64,000 bases of DNA from Phycisphaerales bacterium (GTDB taxonomy: Bacteria; Planctomycetota; Phycisphaerae; Phycisphaerales; SM1A02). Every line of letters starts with the position of its first letter. The stretch's first letter is position 1. Of this stretch, positions 50,937 through 59,200 are shown in pieces. The stretch is from positions 62,001 through 126,000 of the forward strand of contig JAQWPT010000032.1 of assembly GCA_029245245.1 (NCBI GenBank), in the 5' to 3' direction. Both the position numbers and the translations under genes were made by a program. Below the pieces are notes generated by a model. The model ran no database searches. It was not told the DNA's origin and saw only the letters and a list, made by a program, of their open reading frames with translations.

Positions 50937-52600
50937 TTCGACTCCTTCCGTGCTGCACTCGGGTCGCTCTCGACCTCGATGACCATTGCATCAAACTTCT
51001 TCAACGCCGATCGAACCTCGGGATGGTTCTCCATCGGCGACGCTTTCGTGGTGGTACCCGGCTGCTCCATCGGTTCCGTTGGTTCATCGATCTCGATGGA
51101 GATCGCCCGACCGATCACCTTGCCCACCAGGCGTCCCAGGGCATCCCGTCGGGCCGGTGATGTGCCACCCTTCGCGTCCTCATCCTGCTCGCGACCAAGT
51201 CGCAGCACGCCGTCGGCATACGCCAGTGGGCGAAGACCTCCGACCGTGGCCTTGGCGCTTGAGGTCGTGGCTTCGTCGAGCACGCGGCGCCACAGGGCAT
51301 CCGCGGTCAACGGGGAGTCGGTCGCTGCCATGGGCGGAGGCGCCGGCGATTCCCGGATCGGTTCCGGGATCGGTTCCTCCGCTGGCGTCGGTGGTATCGG
51401 CGGCGATGCAACCCGGGTGGGCGACGCGGAGGGAATTCCCGCCGGCTTCACACGTGGTTGACTACCTTTTTTTTTTGAAACTGGCTCCGGCCCACCCTTG
51501 AGCAGCGCAGGAATACTCGCAAGGTGTTCGGCCATGCTCAGGCGAACCAGCAAGGCGTCGAAGAGTGCCCTCGAGGAAGCCGTGAACCTGGCATGCCGTG
51601 CGGTCGCCTCGCATCGAGCGATCATGTGCAGGACTCCTGCAGCATCGATGCCTTCCGCTCGCTGCCCGAGTACCTCCCTCGCCTCATCAGTCAACGGCAG
51701 CAGCGGCGTATCGATTCCGCAGGTCGTTGCGATCAGGAGGGTTCGAAGTGATTCGGTGAGGCTGTCGAGCGCCTGGTCAATGGTGATGCCTTCCTGCAGC
51801 AGATCCTGCCCCACTGCGAGGGCCTCGGCCGCATCTGCGGCCAGCACGGCGTCGAGCATCTTCTCGATCCTTGACTGGGCGGGCAGCCCCAGCATCTCCT
51901 CGATGAGTTCCTTGGTGATCCGCTTGGGATCCGCGGCGAGCAGCCGATCGAGAATGCTCAGGGCATCACGCATGGAGCCCGCACCGAGGCGGCTGACCTT
52001 TGCCAGGGCGTCGGGTTCCGCCTCCACTCCCTCCTTGCCGAGGACGTGCTGGAGGTGCTCGGCGATCAGGTGATCCGGAATGGCCCGGAAGTCGAATCGC
52101 TGGCATCGACTCTGGATGGTCTGCAGGACGTCATTGGGCTCGGTCGTGCAGAGGATGAACTTCACGTGCTCCGGCGGCTCCTCCATCGTCTTCAACAACG
52201 CGTTGAAGGCATCACGGGTCAGCATGTGGACCTCATCGATGATGTAGATCCGATACGGGCTCCGAGATGGCTTCAGCCCGGCCGATGCGATGAGATCCCG
52301 CGCTTCCTGAACACCACGATTCGAGGCGCCGTCGATCTCGATCACGTCGAGATCTTCTCCGCGCATGATGGCATCCGAGATCGCGTCCGCCTCGACGAGT
52401 TCATCCGTAACGTTCAGTTCCCGCGCAAGGAGCCGGGCCATGGTCGTCTTGCCGACGCCGCGCGTTCCGCAGAAGAGGTAGGCATGGGCGATGCGATTGG
52501 ATGCCACCGCGTTGGTCAGCGTTCGGGCGATGGGCTCCTGCCCCACGACTTCATCGAAGTCGCGTGATCGATATCGCCTTGCCAGAACGGTGTAACCCAC
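50933..52600 (-). CDS. dnaX: DNA polymerase III subunit tau/gamma
   Basis: A 555-residue clamp-loader ATPase. Walker A 'GTRGVGKTT' is at 45-53, the DEAD-like 'IIDEVHML' near 125, the sensor 'LCTTEPNDV' and SRC motif 'IQSRCQRF' near 165-180. The Cys4 zinc module normally found after Walker A is missing: 'LNVTDELVEADAISDAI' has no Cys. Ten consecutive A on the coding strand (51476-51467) encode 'SKKKG' at about 375-379. A -1 shift there reads AGG then TAG, giving a product of about 379 residues. GTG start, with AAGGAAG upstream. It is the first protein gene after the SRP RNA. Confidence 0.95.
   Translation of the reverse strand: MGYTVLARRYRSRDFDEVVGQEPIARTLTNAVASNRIAHAYLFCGTRGVGKTTMARLLARELNVTDELVEADAISDAIMRGEDLDVIEIDGASNRGVQEARDLIASAGLKPSRSPYRIYIIDEVHMLTRDAFNALLKTMEEPPEHVKFILCTTEPNDVLQTIQSRCQRFDFRAIPDHLIAEHLQHVLGKEGVEAEPDALAKVSRLGAGSMRDALSILDRLLAADPKRITKELIEEMLGLPAQSRIEKMLDAVLAADAAEALAVGQDLLQEGITIDQALDSLTESLRTLLIATTCGIDTPLLPLTDEAREVLGQRAEGIDAAGVLHMIARCEATARHARFTASSRALFDALLVRLSMAEHLASIPALLKGGPEPVSKKKGSQPRVKPAGIPSASPTRVASPPIPPTPAEEPIPEPIRESPAPPPMAATDSPLTADALWRRVLDEATTSSAKATVGGLRPLAYADGVLRLGREQDEDAKGGTSPARRDALGRLVGKVIGRAISIEIDEPTEPMEQPGTTTKASPMENHPEVRSALKKFDAMVIEVESDPSAARKESN
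51467..51476 (-). promoter_or_regulatory. A10 slippage site in dnaX
   Basis: Ten A in a row on the coding strand follow the ATPase core, before the Pro-rich linker. In the -1 frame translation stops at the second codon after the run (TAG). In the +1 frame it stops at TGA six codons on. This matches the logic of dnaX slippery sites that make the short gamma form, by ribosomal frameshift or transcriptional slippage. Confidence 0.65.
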
Positions 52601-52617
52601 GAGCCTGCTTCCTTGCT

Positions 52618-52661
52618 GGAGCGGTGGTTCCGCTCCTTGGCGGGCACCCCAAAGGTGCCCC
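52618..52661 (-). other. Two hairpins in the SRP RNA-dnaX spacer
   Basis: On the minus strand GGGCACC/GGTGCCC (52660-52642) and GGAGCGG/CCGCTCC (52636-52618) are perfect 7-bp stems with five-base loops, ending 18 bases before the GTG of dnaX. Neither has a U-tract. They may serve in 3' processing of the SRP RNA or in the dnaX leader. Confidence 0.5.
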
Positions 52662-52681
52662 GTTGATCCACGCGAGGGACG

Positions 52682-52791
52682 GGAAGGGCGGCCAGGAAAC
52701 CCACGGCTCGATCGACATCGCTTATGGCTGCTGCGGTCAAGCCCTGACCAGATTCACAAGCCGAGCGTCCATGGGGCCCGACCGCCCTTCC
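52682..52791 (-). ncRNA. ffs: Signal recognition particle RNA (4.5S-type)
   Basis: Read on the minus strand, GGAAGGGCGG at the 5' end pairs perfectly with CCGCCCTTCC at the 3' end. The domain IV core GGTCAGG...AGCAGCC has the standard ten-base apical segment between its halves. That apex reads GCTTGACCGC, so the usual GGAA tetraloop is absent. CGGCT/AGCCG pairing below the core fits. The location directly upstream of dnaX-ybaB-recR matches the scr-dnaX order of Bacillus. The true ends may extend a few bases outward (GACGG/CCGTC). Confidence 0.85.
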
Positions 52792-52809
52792 AGTCCGTCA
52801 CGGTCGTTC

Positions 52810-52815
52810 ATGGTA
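52810..52815 (-). promoter_or_regulatory. -10 TACCAT for the SRP RNA
   Basis: TACCAT on the minus strand would start transcription near 52803, about 12 bases before the paired 5' end of the SRP RNA. It is divergent to the 52835-52840 hexamer. Confidence 0.5.
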
Positions 52816-52834
52816 GCCGCCAAAGCGCCTCTGG

Positions 52835-52840
52835 TACACT
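52835..52840 (+). promoter_or_regulatory. -10 TACACT seven bases before an ATG
   Basis: TACACT is followed by TGCAAAG and the ATG at 52848. The layout is nearly identical to TACTCT-TGCGAG-ATG at 21613, a leaderless arrangement. Confidence 0.6.
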
Positions 52841-52847
52841 TGCAAAG

Positions 52848-53993
52848 ATGAGTTCACAGGACCCCAACACCAGCTCTCCACCCACGGCAGGCGGCACGCA
52901 GCCACCGATGCTCGCAGTTAGGCCCACGGACAAGGAAAAACCGCTGGTGCTGTTCACGGTCCGCCTGATCTACATGGTCCTGATGATCGCGGCCTCCATC
53001 CTCCCGTTCGCGAGCATGAGCGGGGCCTCACCCCTGGACATGCCCCTGATGGATTCCGTGGCCCCGTTCCTGACCACGATCGCGGTAGCCACGGTCATTG
53101 TCCTCCTGGACCTGCGAACCCCCAAAAAGCAACTCTCGGTGGTCGTCGCCATGTACCTGGCGATCCTCGCGGGACTCCTGGCCGCACTGGCGATCTCGGC
53201 CCTCATCGACCTGATCGCCGATGCCTGGGAGTTGCCTGAAACCAGCGTGTCCCTGAAATACCTCACCCTGCTCAAATTGGCGACCGGCATCACCCTGTGC
53301 TACCTCGCCGTCTCGATCGTGCTGACAACACGTGACGACATCCGTCTTGTCATCCCCTACGTGGAGTTCTCCAGGCAGATCCGTGGGATCCGTCCCATGC
53401 TGCTGGACACCTCCGTACTCATCGATGGTCGCTTCAACGCCTTCTGCCGCAGCGGCTTTCTCGATGCCCCCATCCAGGTGCCGAGATTCGTCATCGATGA
53501 ACTGCATCGACTGTCCGACTCCAGCGACCGCCTCAAGCGTGAGCGAGGCCGACGTGGCCTCGACAACCTCCGGACTCTCCAGGAAACACCGGACGCAAAC
53601 GTCAGCATCGAGGAGATGGATGCTGCCGAAGGCATGGTCGATCAGGAACTGATCCAACTCGCCCAGAAGGAACATCTTCGGCTTGTCAGCACCGATTCAA
53701 ACCTGCTCCGGGTCGCGGAGATCCGCCGCATCCCGACCCTGAGCCTCCATGATCTGGCCATGGTGATGCAGGGCCAGGTGACCCCCGGTGACACCATGCT
53801 GCTGGAAATCGTTCGAGCGGGCGAAGGTGAAGGCCAGGGCATCGCCTACCTCCCCGACGGAACCATGGTCGTGGTCGAGCATGCCGCAGAGATGATCGGG
53901 CAGCCCGTTGACGTCGTCGTCACCAACATGCTTCAGACCAGTGCCGGCCGCATGGTCTTCGCGAAGGCCACCCCCCCCGCCCCCGGCAAGTGA
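52848..53993 (+). CDS. PIN-TRAM membrane protein (YacL family)
   Basis: A 381-residue protein. Four membrane helices lie at about 35-60, 70-90, 98-122 and 140-162. A cytoplasmic PIN nuclease domain follows at about 182-310, with acidic residues in '[11 protein letters not shown]', 'VIDELHRL' and 'STDSNLL'. A TRAM RNA-binding domain lies at about 320-381 ('[31 protein letters not shown]'). Length and order match YacL-like proteins, thought to act on RNA at the membrane. It probably starts leaderless. The tail is Pro-rich. Confidence 0.9.
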   Translation: MSSQDPNTSSPPTAGGTQPPMLAVRPTDKEKPLVLFTVRLIYMVLMIAASILPFASMSGASPLDMPLMDSVAPFLTTIAVATVIVLLDLRTPKKQLSVVVAMYLAILAGLLAALAISALIDLIADAWELPETSVSLKYLTLLKLATGITLCYLAVSIVLTTRDDIRLVIPYVEFSRQIRGIRPMLLDTSVLIDGRFNAFCRSGFLDAPIQVPRFVIDELHRLSDSSDRLKRERGRRGLDNLRTLQETPDANVSIEEMDAAEGMVDQELIQLAQKEHLRLVSTDSNLLRVAEIRRIPTLSLHDLAMVMQGQVTPGDTMLLEIVRAGEGEGQGIAYLPDGTMVVVEHAAEMIGQPVDVVVTNMLQTSAGRMVFAKATPPAPGK

Positions 53994-54028
53994 CCCGGGA
54001 GCCGATGCAGCGATCGACTCGATCCGGG

Positions 54029-54034
54029 TATACT
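54029..54034 (+). promoter_or_regulatory. -10 TATACT for guaA
   Basis: TATACT (five of six to consensus TATAAT) lies 26 bases before the guaA ATG, with a GAGGAG ribosome site between them. Confidence 0.6.
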
Positions 54035-54060
54035 TTGACCTTTCCACTGAGGAGCCGACC

Positions 54061-55653
54061 ATGTCCCCCGATGCAGGGCGCGTCCGATCCACCCCGATGG
54101 ACGCCGAGACGATCCTGATCCTTGATTTCGGGAGCCAGTACGCCCAGTTGATCGCCCGGCGCGTCCGCGAGGCCGGCGCCTTCAGCCTGCTGATGTCCCC
54201 CGATGCATCCATCGAGGAACTCGCGGCACTCAAACCCAAGGGAATCATCCTCTCTGGAGGACCTGCCAGCATTCACGAGGAGGGATCACCACGGTGTGAT
54301 CCCCGGCTCTTTGAACTCGGAGTCCCGGTCCTGGGAATCTGCTACGGCATGCAGTTGGGGTGCCACCTGCTTGGTTGCCCGGTGGATGCCGCCGAGTCCC
54401 GGGAGTACGGACGAAGCCGAATCACCATCACCGATCACAGCGATCTGCTGGCCAGCATCCCCAGCGCCACGACGGTGTGGATGAGCCACGGCGACCAGGT
54501 CTCCGATCTGGCCGAGGACTTCGACTGCCTCGCCTCGACCGATACCTGCCCCCACGCGGCAGTACGACATCGGACCATGCCCTTCTACGGGCTCCAGTTC
54601 CACCCCGAGGTCACGCACACTCCCCATGGCGTGGACGTACTGAGGAACTTCCTCTACCAGATCTGCCGGTGCGAAGGCACATGGCGAATGGCAAACTTTC
54701 TCGAGTCCGAATGCGAGCGTGTTCGCAATCAGATTGGGGAAGGCCGCGTCATCTGCGGACTCTCCGGCGGCGTCGACTCCTCAGTCGTGGCCGCTCTGCT
54801 GGCCCGAGCCGTCGGAAACAAGCTCACCTGCATCTTCGTGGACAACGGCCTGCTCCGAAAGAACGAACGGGAACTGGTGGAAAACACCTTCCGGGACCAT
54901 TTCGACATCGATCTTCGCGTGATCGATGCTTCGGCCGATTTCCTCGACGATCTCGACGGCATCACCGATCCGCAGGAGAAACGGCGACGCATCGGCCATC
55001 GATTCATCGAGGTATTCCGAACCGCAGCGGCCGATGTGGCCGCAGAAGGCGGCGGAGACTTCCAGTTCCTGGCCCAGGGCACCCTGTACCCGGACGTCAT
55101 CGAATCCGGCCATGGCCATGCGGGCCAGGCAGCCAACATCAAACTGCATCACAACGTCGGGGGCCTGCCCGACGACCTGGAGTTCGATCTCGTCGAACCA
55201 CTTCGCGATCTCTTCAAGGATGAGGTCCGCGGCCTCGGCGAAGTCCTCGGCCTCCCCCCGCACATCGTCTGGCGACACCCCTTCCCGGGACCGGGACTTG
55301 CGGTTCGCTGCCTCGGGGCGGTCGAACTCGACAAACTCGATCTCCTGCGAGAGTGCGACGAGATCCTGCTGGAAGAGATTGTTTCACACAATCTCTATCG
55401 CAGCACCGACCAGGTGTTCACGGTGCTGCTGCCCGTCCAGAGCGTCGGGGTCATGGGCGATGGCCGCACCTACGAATCCGTGGTCGCGGTTCGAGCGGTC
55501 GAAACCTCCGATTTCATGACCGCGGACTGGGCCCGCATCCCCTACGACGTGCTGGCAATCGTCAGCAACCGGATCATCAACGAGGTCCCCGGGGTCAACC
55601 GGGTCGTCTACGATATCTCGTCGAAACCACCCGCCACCATCGAGTGGGAGTGA
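54061..55653 (+). CDS. guaA: GMP synthase (glutamine-hydrolysing)
   Basis: A 530-residue enzyme converting XMP to GMP. The glutamine amidotransferase domain has the nucleophile Cys94 in 'GICYGMQLG' and the His-x-Glu pair in '[10 protein letters not shown]'. The ATP-pyrophosphatase domain has the P-loop 'SGGVDSSV', and the C-terminal dimerisation domain has '[12 protein letters not shown]' and ends '[10 protein letters not shown]'. GAGGAG six bases before the ATG at 54061 fixes the start; the upstream open frame lies in the PIN-TRAM gene. Complete. Confidence 0.97.
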   Translation: MSPDAGRVRSTPMDAETILILDFGSQYAQLIARRVREAGAFSLLMSPDASIEELAALKPKGIILSGGPASIHEEGSPRCDPRLFELGVPVLGICYGMQLGCHLLGCPVDAAESREYGRSRITITDHSDLLASIPSATTVWMSHGDQVSDLAEDFDCLASTDTCPHAAVRHRTMPFYGLQFHPEVTHTPHGVDVLRNFLYQICRCEGTWRMANFLESECERVRNQIGEGRVICGLSGGVDSSVVAALLARAVGNKLTCIFVDNGLLRKNERELVENTFRDHFDIDLRVIDASADFLDDLDGITDPQEKRRRIGHRFIEVFRTAAADVAAEGGGDFQFLAQGTLYPDVIESGHGHAGQAANIKLHHNVGGLPDDLEFDLVEPLRDLFKDEVRGLGEVLGLPPHIVWRHPFPGPGLAVRCLGAVELDKLDLLRECDEILLEEIVSHNLYRSTDQVFTVLLPVQSVGVMGDGRTYESVVAVRAVETSDFMTADWARIPYDVLAIVSNRIINEVPGVNRVVYDISSKPPATIEWE

Positions 55654-55680
55654 TTTTCCGCCCGTCATCGGCATGCCCGG

Positions 55681-55686
55681 TACCAT
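55681..55686 (+). promoter_or_regulatory. -10 TACCAT six bases before a GTG
   Basis: TACCAT is followed by GATCGG and the GTG at 55693, with no ribosome site between. It is the same spacing as at 13796 and 21613. Confidence 0.5.
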
Positions 55687-55692
55687 GATCGG

Positions 55693-56181
55693 GTGACGAA
55701 TACGACCACGATGCAACGTGTACCTGAACTCCTGGTGGAGTTCTACAGCCGCCCAGGGTACCTGGCGATCATCCGCCACATGATCGACACCCTCTGCGGT
55801 CGTCTTGGATTCACGCCCGCCGAGTCGAGCCAGGTCTGCCTCGCCGTCGATGAGGCCCTGTGCAATGTGATTCGCCATGGGTACGATTCGGCACCGGACG
55901 GCCGAATCCGCCTGGCCGTGCATGAATACTCGGAGAAGGGTCGGCTTGAGATCCTCATCGAAGATGATGCGAAACAGGTTGACCTCGATACCATACGGTC
56001 CCGCGATCTGGAAGATGTCCGACCCGGGGGCCTTGGCGTGCACCTGATCAACGAGATCATGGATGATGCCGTCTACGAACACCGCAAGGAAGGCGGCATG
56101 CGACTTCTGATGTGGAAAAGACTGCCAAGGACCGCTGAGCCGGCCAAGGCCAACCAGGAAGTGGATGCAGGGGAATCATGA
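55693..56181 (+). CDS. Anti-sigma-factor-type serine kinase (RsbW/HATPase_c_2)
   Basis: A 162-residue GHKL ATPase. The N-box is in 'CLAVDEALCNVIRHGY', and the G box in 'IEDDAKQVD' and 'RPGGLGVHLINEIMD'. Such kinases bind a sigma factor or phosphorylate a STAS antagonist. The next gene, one base after this stop, encodes that antagonist. No sigma-B-type gene is adjacent. GTG start; see the hexamer at 55681. Confidence 0.9.
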   Translation: MTNTTTMQRVPELLVEFYSRPGYLAIIRHMIDTLCGRLGFTPAESSQVCLAVDEALCNVIRHGYDSAPDGRIRLAVHEYSEKGRLEILIEDDAKQVDLDTIRSRDLEDVRPGGLGVHLINEIMDDAVYEHRKEGGMRLLMWKRLPRTAEPAKANQEVDAGES

Positions 56182-56182
56182 A

Positions 56183-56512
56183 ATGCAAGTGAACACGGAA
56201 CAACGCGATGGAGCTACGATCGTCCGACCCGAGGGCGACGTCGACCTCTCCTCATCCTCGACACTGCGGACGAGCCTCCAGGAAGCCCACGAATCCACCG
56301 AAGGCAAACTGATCATCGATCTTGCCAACGTGAAGTACATGGACTCATCCGGTGTAGCGACTCTGGTGGAATGCCTCCAGCTCTCGCGACGCTCTGGCAC
56401 TACCCTGCTGCTGTGCCAACTGCATGAACGCGTGCTCTCGGTGTTCCAGATCGCTCGACTCGACGGCGTCTTCGACATCGTTCCGAGCCTCGATGAAGCC
56501 CTCGCCCACTGA
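56183..56512 (+). CDS. STAS-domain anti-anti-sigma factor
   Basis: A 109-residue single STAS domain with the phosphorylation motif 'MDSSGVATLVE' at about 53-63 and 'VRPEGDVDLSSSSTLR' near the N-terminus. AGGGGAA seven bases before ATG 56183 sets the start (the in-frame ATG at 56165 lacks a site). It is the likely target of the kinase upstream. It could also act with the MlaE permease that follows, since MlaB of the Mla system is a STAS protein. Confidence 0.9.
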   Translation: MQVNTEQRDGATIVRPEGDVDLSSSSTLRTSLQEAHESTEGKLIIDLANVKYMDSSGVATLVECLQLSRRSGTTLLLCQLHERVLSVFQIARLDGVFDIVPSLDEALAH

Positions 56513-56534
56513 CACGAACTCTCCGGATCACACG

Positions 56535-57377
56535 ATGTCCGAAGCCGTTTCCGAATCAACCCGCCTGTCCACACTGCTGCGAATCCTCGATCGATGGGGC
56601 GGCATGTGGAACGCGGTCTTCGCCCTGTTCGGCGGCCTGTGGCTTGTACTGGCGGAGGTCACCGTCTGGATCACTCGGGGCATGACGGACTCCAACGTCC
56701 GCATCGGGCGATCGGCGATCATCAGCCAGATTGTCCGTGTCGGGGTCAAGTCGATCGGCATCATTCTGCTCGTGTCCGGCTGCATCGGCCTGATCCTCGC
56801 CATCTCCATGCAACCTCCGCTGGCGGAACTGGGGCAGCAGAACAAGATCGCCAACATCGTGGCCGTCGGGGTCTTCAGGGAAATGGGGCCTCTGATCGCC
56901 GCCATCGTCCTGACGGGGTTTGCCGGAGCCGCCATTGCAGCCGAGATCGGCACCATGGTGGTCGGTGAGGAGATCGAAGCCCTTGAGACCCATGCCCTGA
57001 ATCCCATCCGGTTTCTGGTGGTCCCCCGGGTGATCGCCACGATCCTGAGCCTGTTCCTGCTGACGATCCTCGGGGACGTCATGGCGGTCTTCGCTTCCGG
57101 CGTCATCACTGTCAACTTCCTGGATGTTCCCCAGGAGGTCTACATCAACAACACCATCGAACAGTTGAAGATGTCGGACTTCACCACCGGCCTGATCAAG
57201 GCCGCAACCTTCGGCACGCTGCTGAGCGCCATCGCCTGCTACAACGGGCTGAAGGTCACCGGCGGAGCTGCCGGCGTCGGCAAGGCGACAACCGACACCG
57301 TCGTCCAGACGGTGGTCCTGATCATCGTCGCCGACATGGTATTCGGCGTGGTGTTCCTGAAACTCGGCTGGACCTGA
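56535..57377 (+). CDS. mlaE: MlaE/YrbE-family lipid transport permease
   Basis: A 280-residue inner-membrane permease with five to six helices and the family core 'REMGPLIAAIVLTGFAGAAIAAEIGTM' and 'EEIEALETHALNPIRFLVVPR' followed by 'GVGKATTDTVV'. It belongs to the phospholipid ABC system that maintains outer-membrane asymmetry. Its usual ATPase (MlaF) and MCE protein (MlaD) are not in the window. The start is either ATG 56535 (used) or ATG 56493, which would overlap the STAS gene. It converges with the 57384 gene at a six-base gap. Confidence 0.9.
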   Translation: MSEAVSESTRLSTLLRILDRWGGMWNAVFALFGGLWLVLAEVTVWITRGMTDSNVRIGRSAIISQIVRVGVKSIGIILLVSGCIGLILAISMQPPLAELGQQNKIANIVAVGVFREMGPLIAAIVLTGFAGAAIAAEIGTMVVGEEIEALETHALNPIRFLVVPRVIATILSLFLLTILGDVMAVFASGVITVNFLDVPQEVYINNTIEQLKMSDFTTGLIKAATFGTLLSAIACYNGLKVTGGAAGVGKATTDTVVQTVVLIIVADMVFGVVFLKLGWT

Positions 57378-57383
57378 TCGAAC

Positions 57384-59168
57384 TCAGTCTTCCTTGCCGT
57401 CCTCCACTACTTCCAGCAAGGATGCCTGGATCATCATGCCTTTTTCGGTGGACCACATCGCAAAGGCGTAGCCGCCAAGGGTCTCGGCCAGTTCCTTCAT
57501 CAGTCCACTCTGCAAGGCCCGCTCTTCCTTCATCTCGGCCCGAATCTCTTCGGCGAGTTCCGGATCGTCCTCAGCGAGCTCCTTGAGGGACTGCTCCATC
57601 TGCATCTCTTCGATTTCCATGGCATCGTCCATGTACCGGAAGGTGTCCTGGACGCTCCAGCCACTGAGAGAGCGATCGGGCAGTACTGCAAGCCCAGCCT
57701 TGAGGTTTGGCGTCAACTCCAACTCGCCGCGATTTCCAACGTTGCGGAGCGCCTCCTCGATTCCGGACCTGTTTCCCATCATGACGTAGTCGCCACCCAT
57801 GGCCACAGCCATGTCTCCGGCCGAGAGCATGCCGGGCATGCTCATGCCGCTTTCCCCGCCGAGGGTGTAGATGGTGTGCCCCTGGAAATCACCCTGCTCC
57901 ATGCCCATGTCGCTGGCAAGAGTCGTGAAGGCATCGTTGAACTTCTGCGTATCCTTGGACTCCATTGCCATGACCGAGATCACGCTGTCCATCGTGATGG
58001 GACGACTGATCGATTCCATTGCGACCACCGTGCCATCAAGACTGTCAAGCAGGGCCGAGAGGGTCGGCTCGATCTGCTCCAGGGACTGCATGCCCTGGGC
58101 CTGGATGAACGGGTTGGAGCGGATGATTGTCTTGATCCAGTCGATCACCCCCGCGAAATCGAAGTTGTACCGGCCCATGCCGTAGATCTCGGTTTCGAGC
58201 AGCGCCGGAAGATTCTCACGGTCTGAATTCCGTGACATCAACTCAATGATGCCGGACTTTCCTTCGGGCATGTAGAGCCCGGCCCTGGCCTGCAGCATGG
58301 CGGGCGATTCACCGGCCTCGATGCTCATTCCAAGCGCGTTGATCTTGCCGGTGGCGGCTACGAGGGTTCCACCCATGAACCCCATCATGCCTGAACTGTC
58401 GAACGCGGAGACCATGTCCGCCATGTGACTGGTGAGCAGGACCACTGACGGGCCTCCGTCACCGATCATGCCCATGATCCCCTTCCAATCATCGTCGTCT
58501 GCAAGCGGGCTCTCGACGTCTTCGCCGTCGAGCCCATCCATGGCCCGCTCCATGCCGGTCACCGAGGATGCAAAGAGCAGGATGCCCTTGTCCTCATCCA
58601 TGTAGCCGTAGAAATCCATCGAATCCAGTGAGGACATGTCCGGACCCATCCGGAATCCACCGGGCTGTTCGTCGGAACTTTCTCCACCGGGGACCATGAG
58701 GCAGTCACGACCTGCGACTTCGATGGTCTCGCCACCCTCCTTGCGAGCCATTTCGAACAGCTCGTCGATGTGCTCCTTCATCATGTCCATGTTGCCACGA
58801 AGATTGACATACCCCATTACGTGAGGATGCACTCCTCCGGTCTCTGGATCAGACTCGGTGTACATGGCCATGCCGAAGCCGATCTGTGAAATCTGCTCCA
58901 TGACATCGCCATCTTCACGCATCTTGCGCATCGCTTCCACCATGGGGCCGCTCCCTGCATCCATCATCGAATCCATGTCGATGTAGTCCTCGCTCCACAA
59001 CATCTTGCTGAGGGGAGAACCCTGCATGCGAGTGACGATGGGAGCAATGTCATCCATCGAAACTACGAGGACCGAGGTGTCGGGAGCAAAGCTGCTGATG
59101 GTGAGATCTGCAGCGGAAGCGGCAGTAGCTCCCGTAAGAACGATGGCGGCCATGGTTGTCTTGATCAC
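57384..59168 (-). CDS. Secreted Met-rich protein, DUF3352-like
   Basis: A 594-residue protein with a signal peptide at about 1-19 and roughly 60 Met residues (about 10 percent), many in acidic contexts ('IDMDSMMDAG', 'GNMDMMKEH', 'MEIEEMQMEQ'). The fold pattern ('DTSVLVVSMDDIAPIVTRMQG', 'GGYAFAMWS') recalls the DUF3352 proteins of planctomycetes. No enzyme motif. GTG start with GGAAGA upstream; 32 bases after the HtrA-like gene, so probably co-transcribed. Met enrichment could mean metal binding or oxidant scavenging in the periplasm; this is inferred. Confidence 0.7.
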   Translation of the reverse strand: MIKTTMAAIVLTGATAASAADLTISSFAPDTSVLVVSMDDIAPIVTRMQGSPLSKMLWSEDYIDMDSMMDAGSGPMVEAMRKMREDGDVMEQISQIGFGMAMYTESDPETGGVHPHVMGYVNLRGNMDMMKEHIDELFEMARKEGGETIEVAGRDCLMVPGGESSDEQPGGFRMGPDMSSLDSMDFYGYMDEDKGILLFASSVTGMERAMDGLDGEDVESPLADDDDWKGIMGMIGDGGPSVVLLTSHMADMVSAFDSSGMMGFMGGTLVAATGKINALGMSIEAGESPAMLQARAGLYMPEGKSGIIELMSRNSDRENLPALLETEIYGMGRYNFDFAGVIDWIKTIIRSNPFIQAQGMQSLEQIEPTLSALLDSLDGTVVAMESISRPITMDSVISVMAMESKDTQKFNDAFTTLASDMGMEQGDFQGHTIYTLGGESGMSMPGMLSAGDMAVAMGGDYVMMGNRSGIEEALRNVGNRGELELTPNLKAGLAVLPDRSLSGWSVQDTFRYMDDAMEIEEMQMEQSLKELAEDDPELAEEIRAEMKEERALQSGLMKELAETLGGYAFAMWSTEKGMMIQASLLEVVEDGKED

Positions 59169-59200
59169 GTCTGTCTTCCTTCTCGAACAGTGAATGCGAG

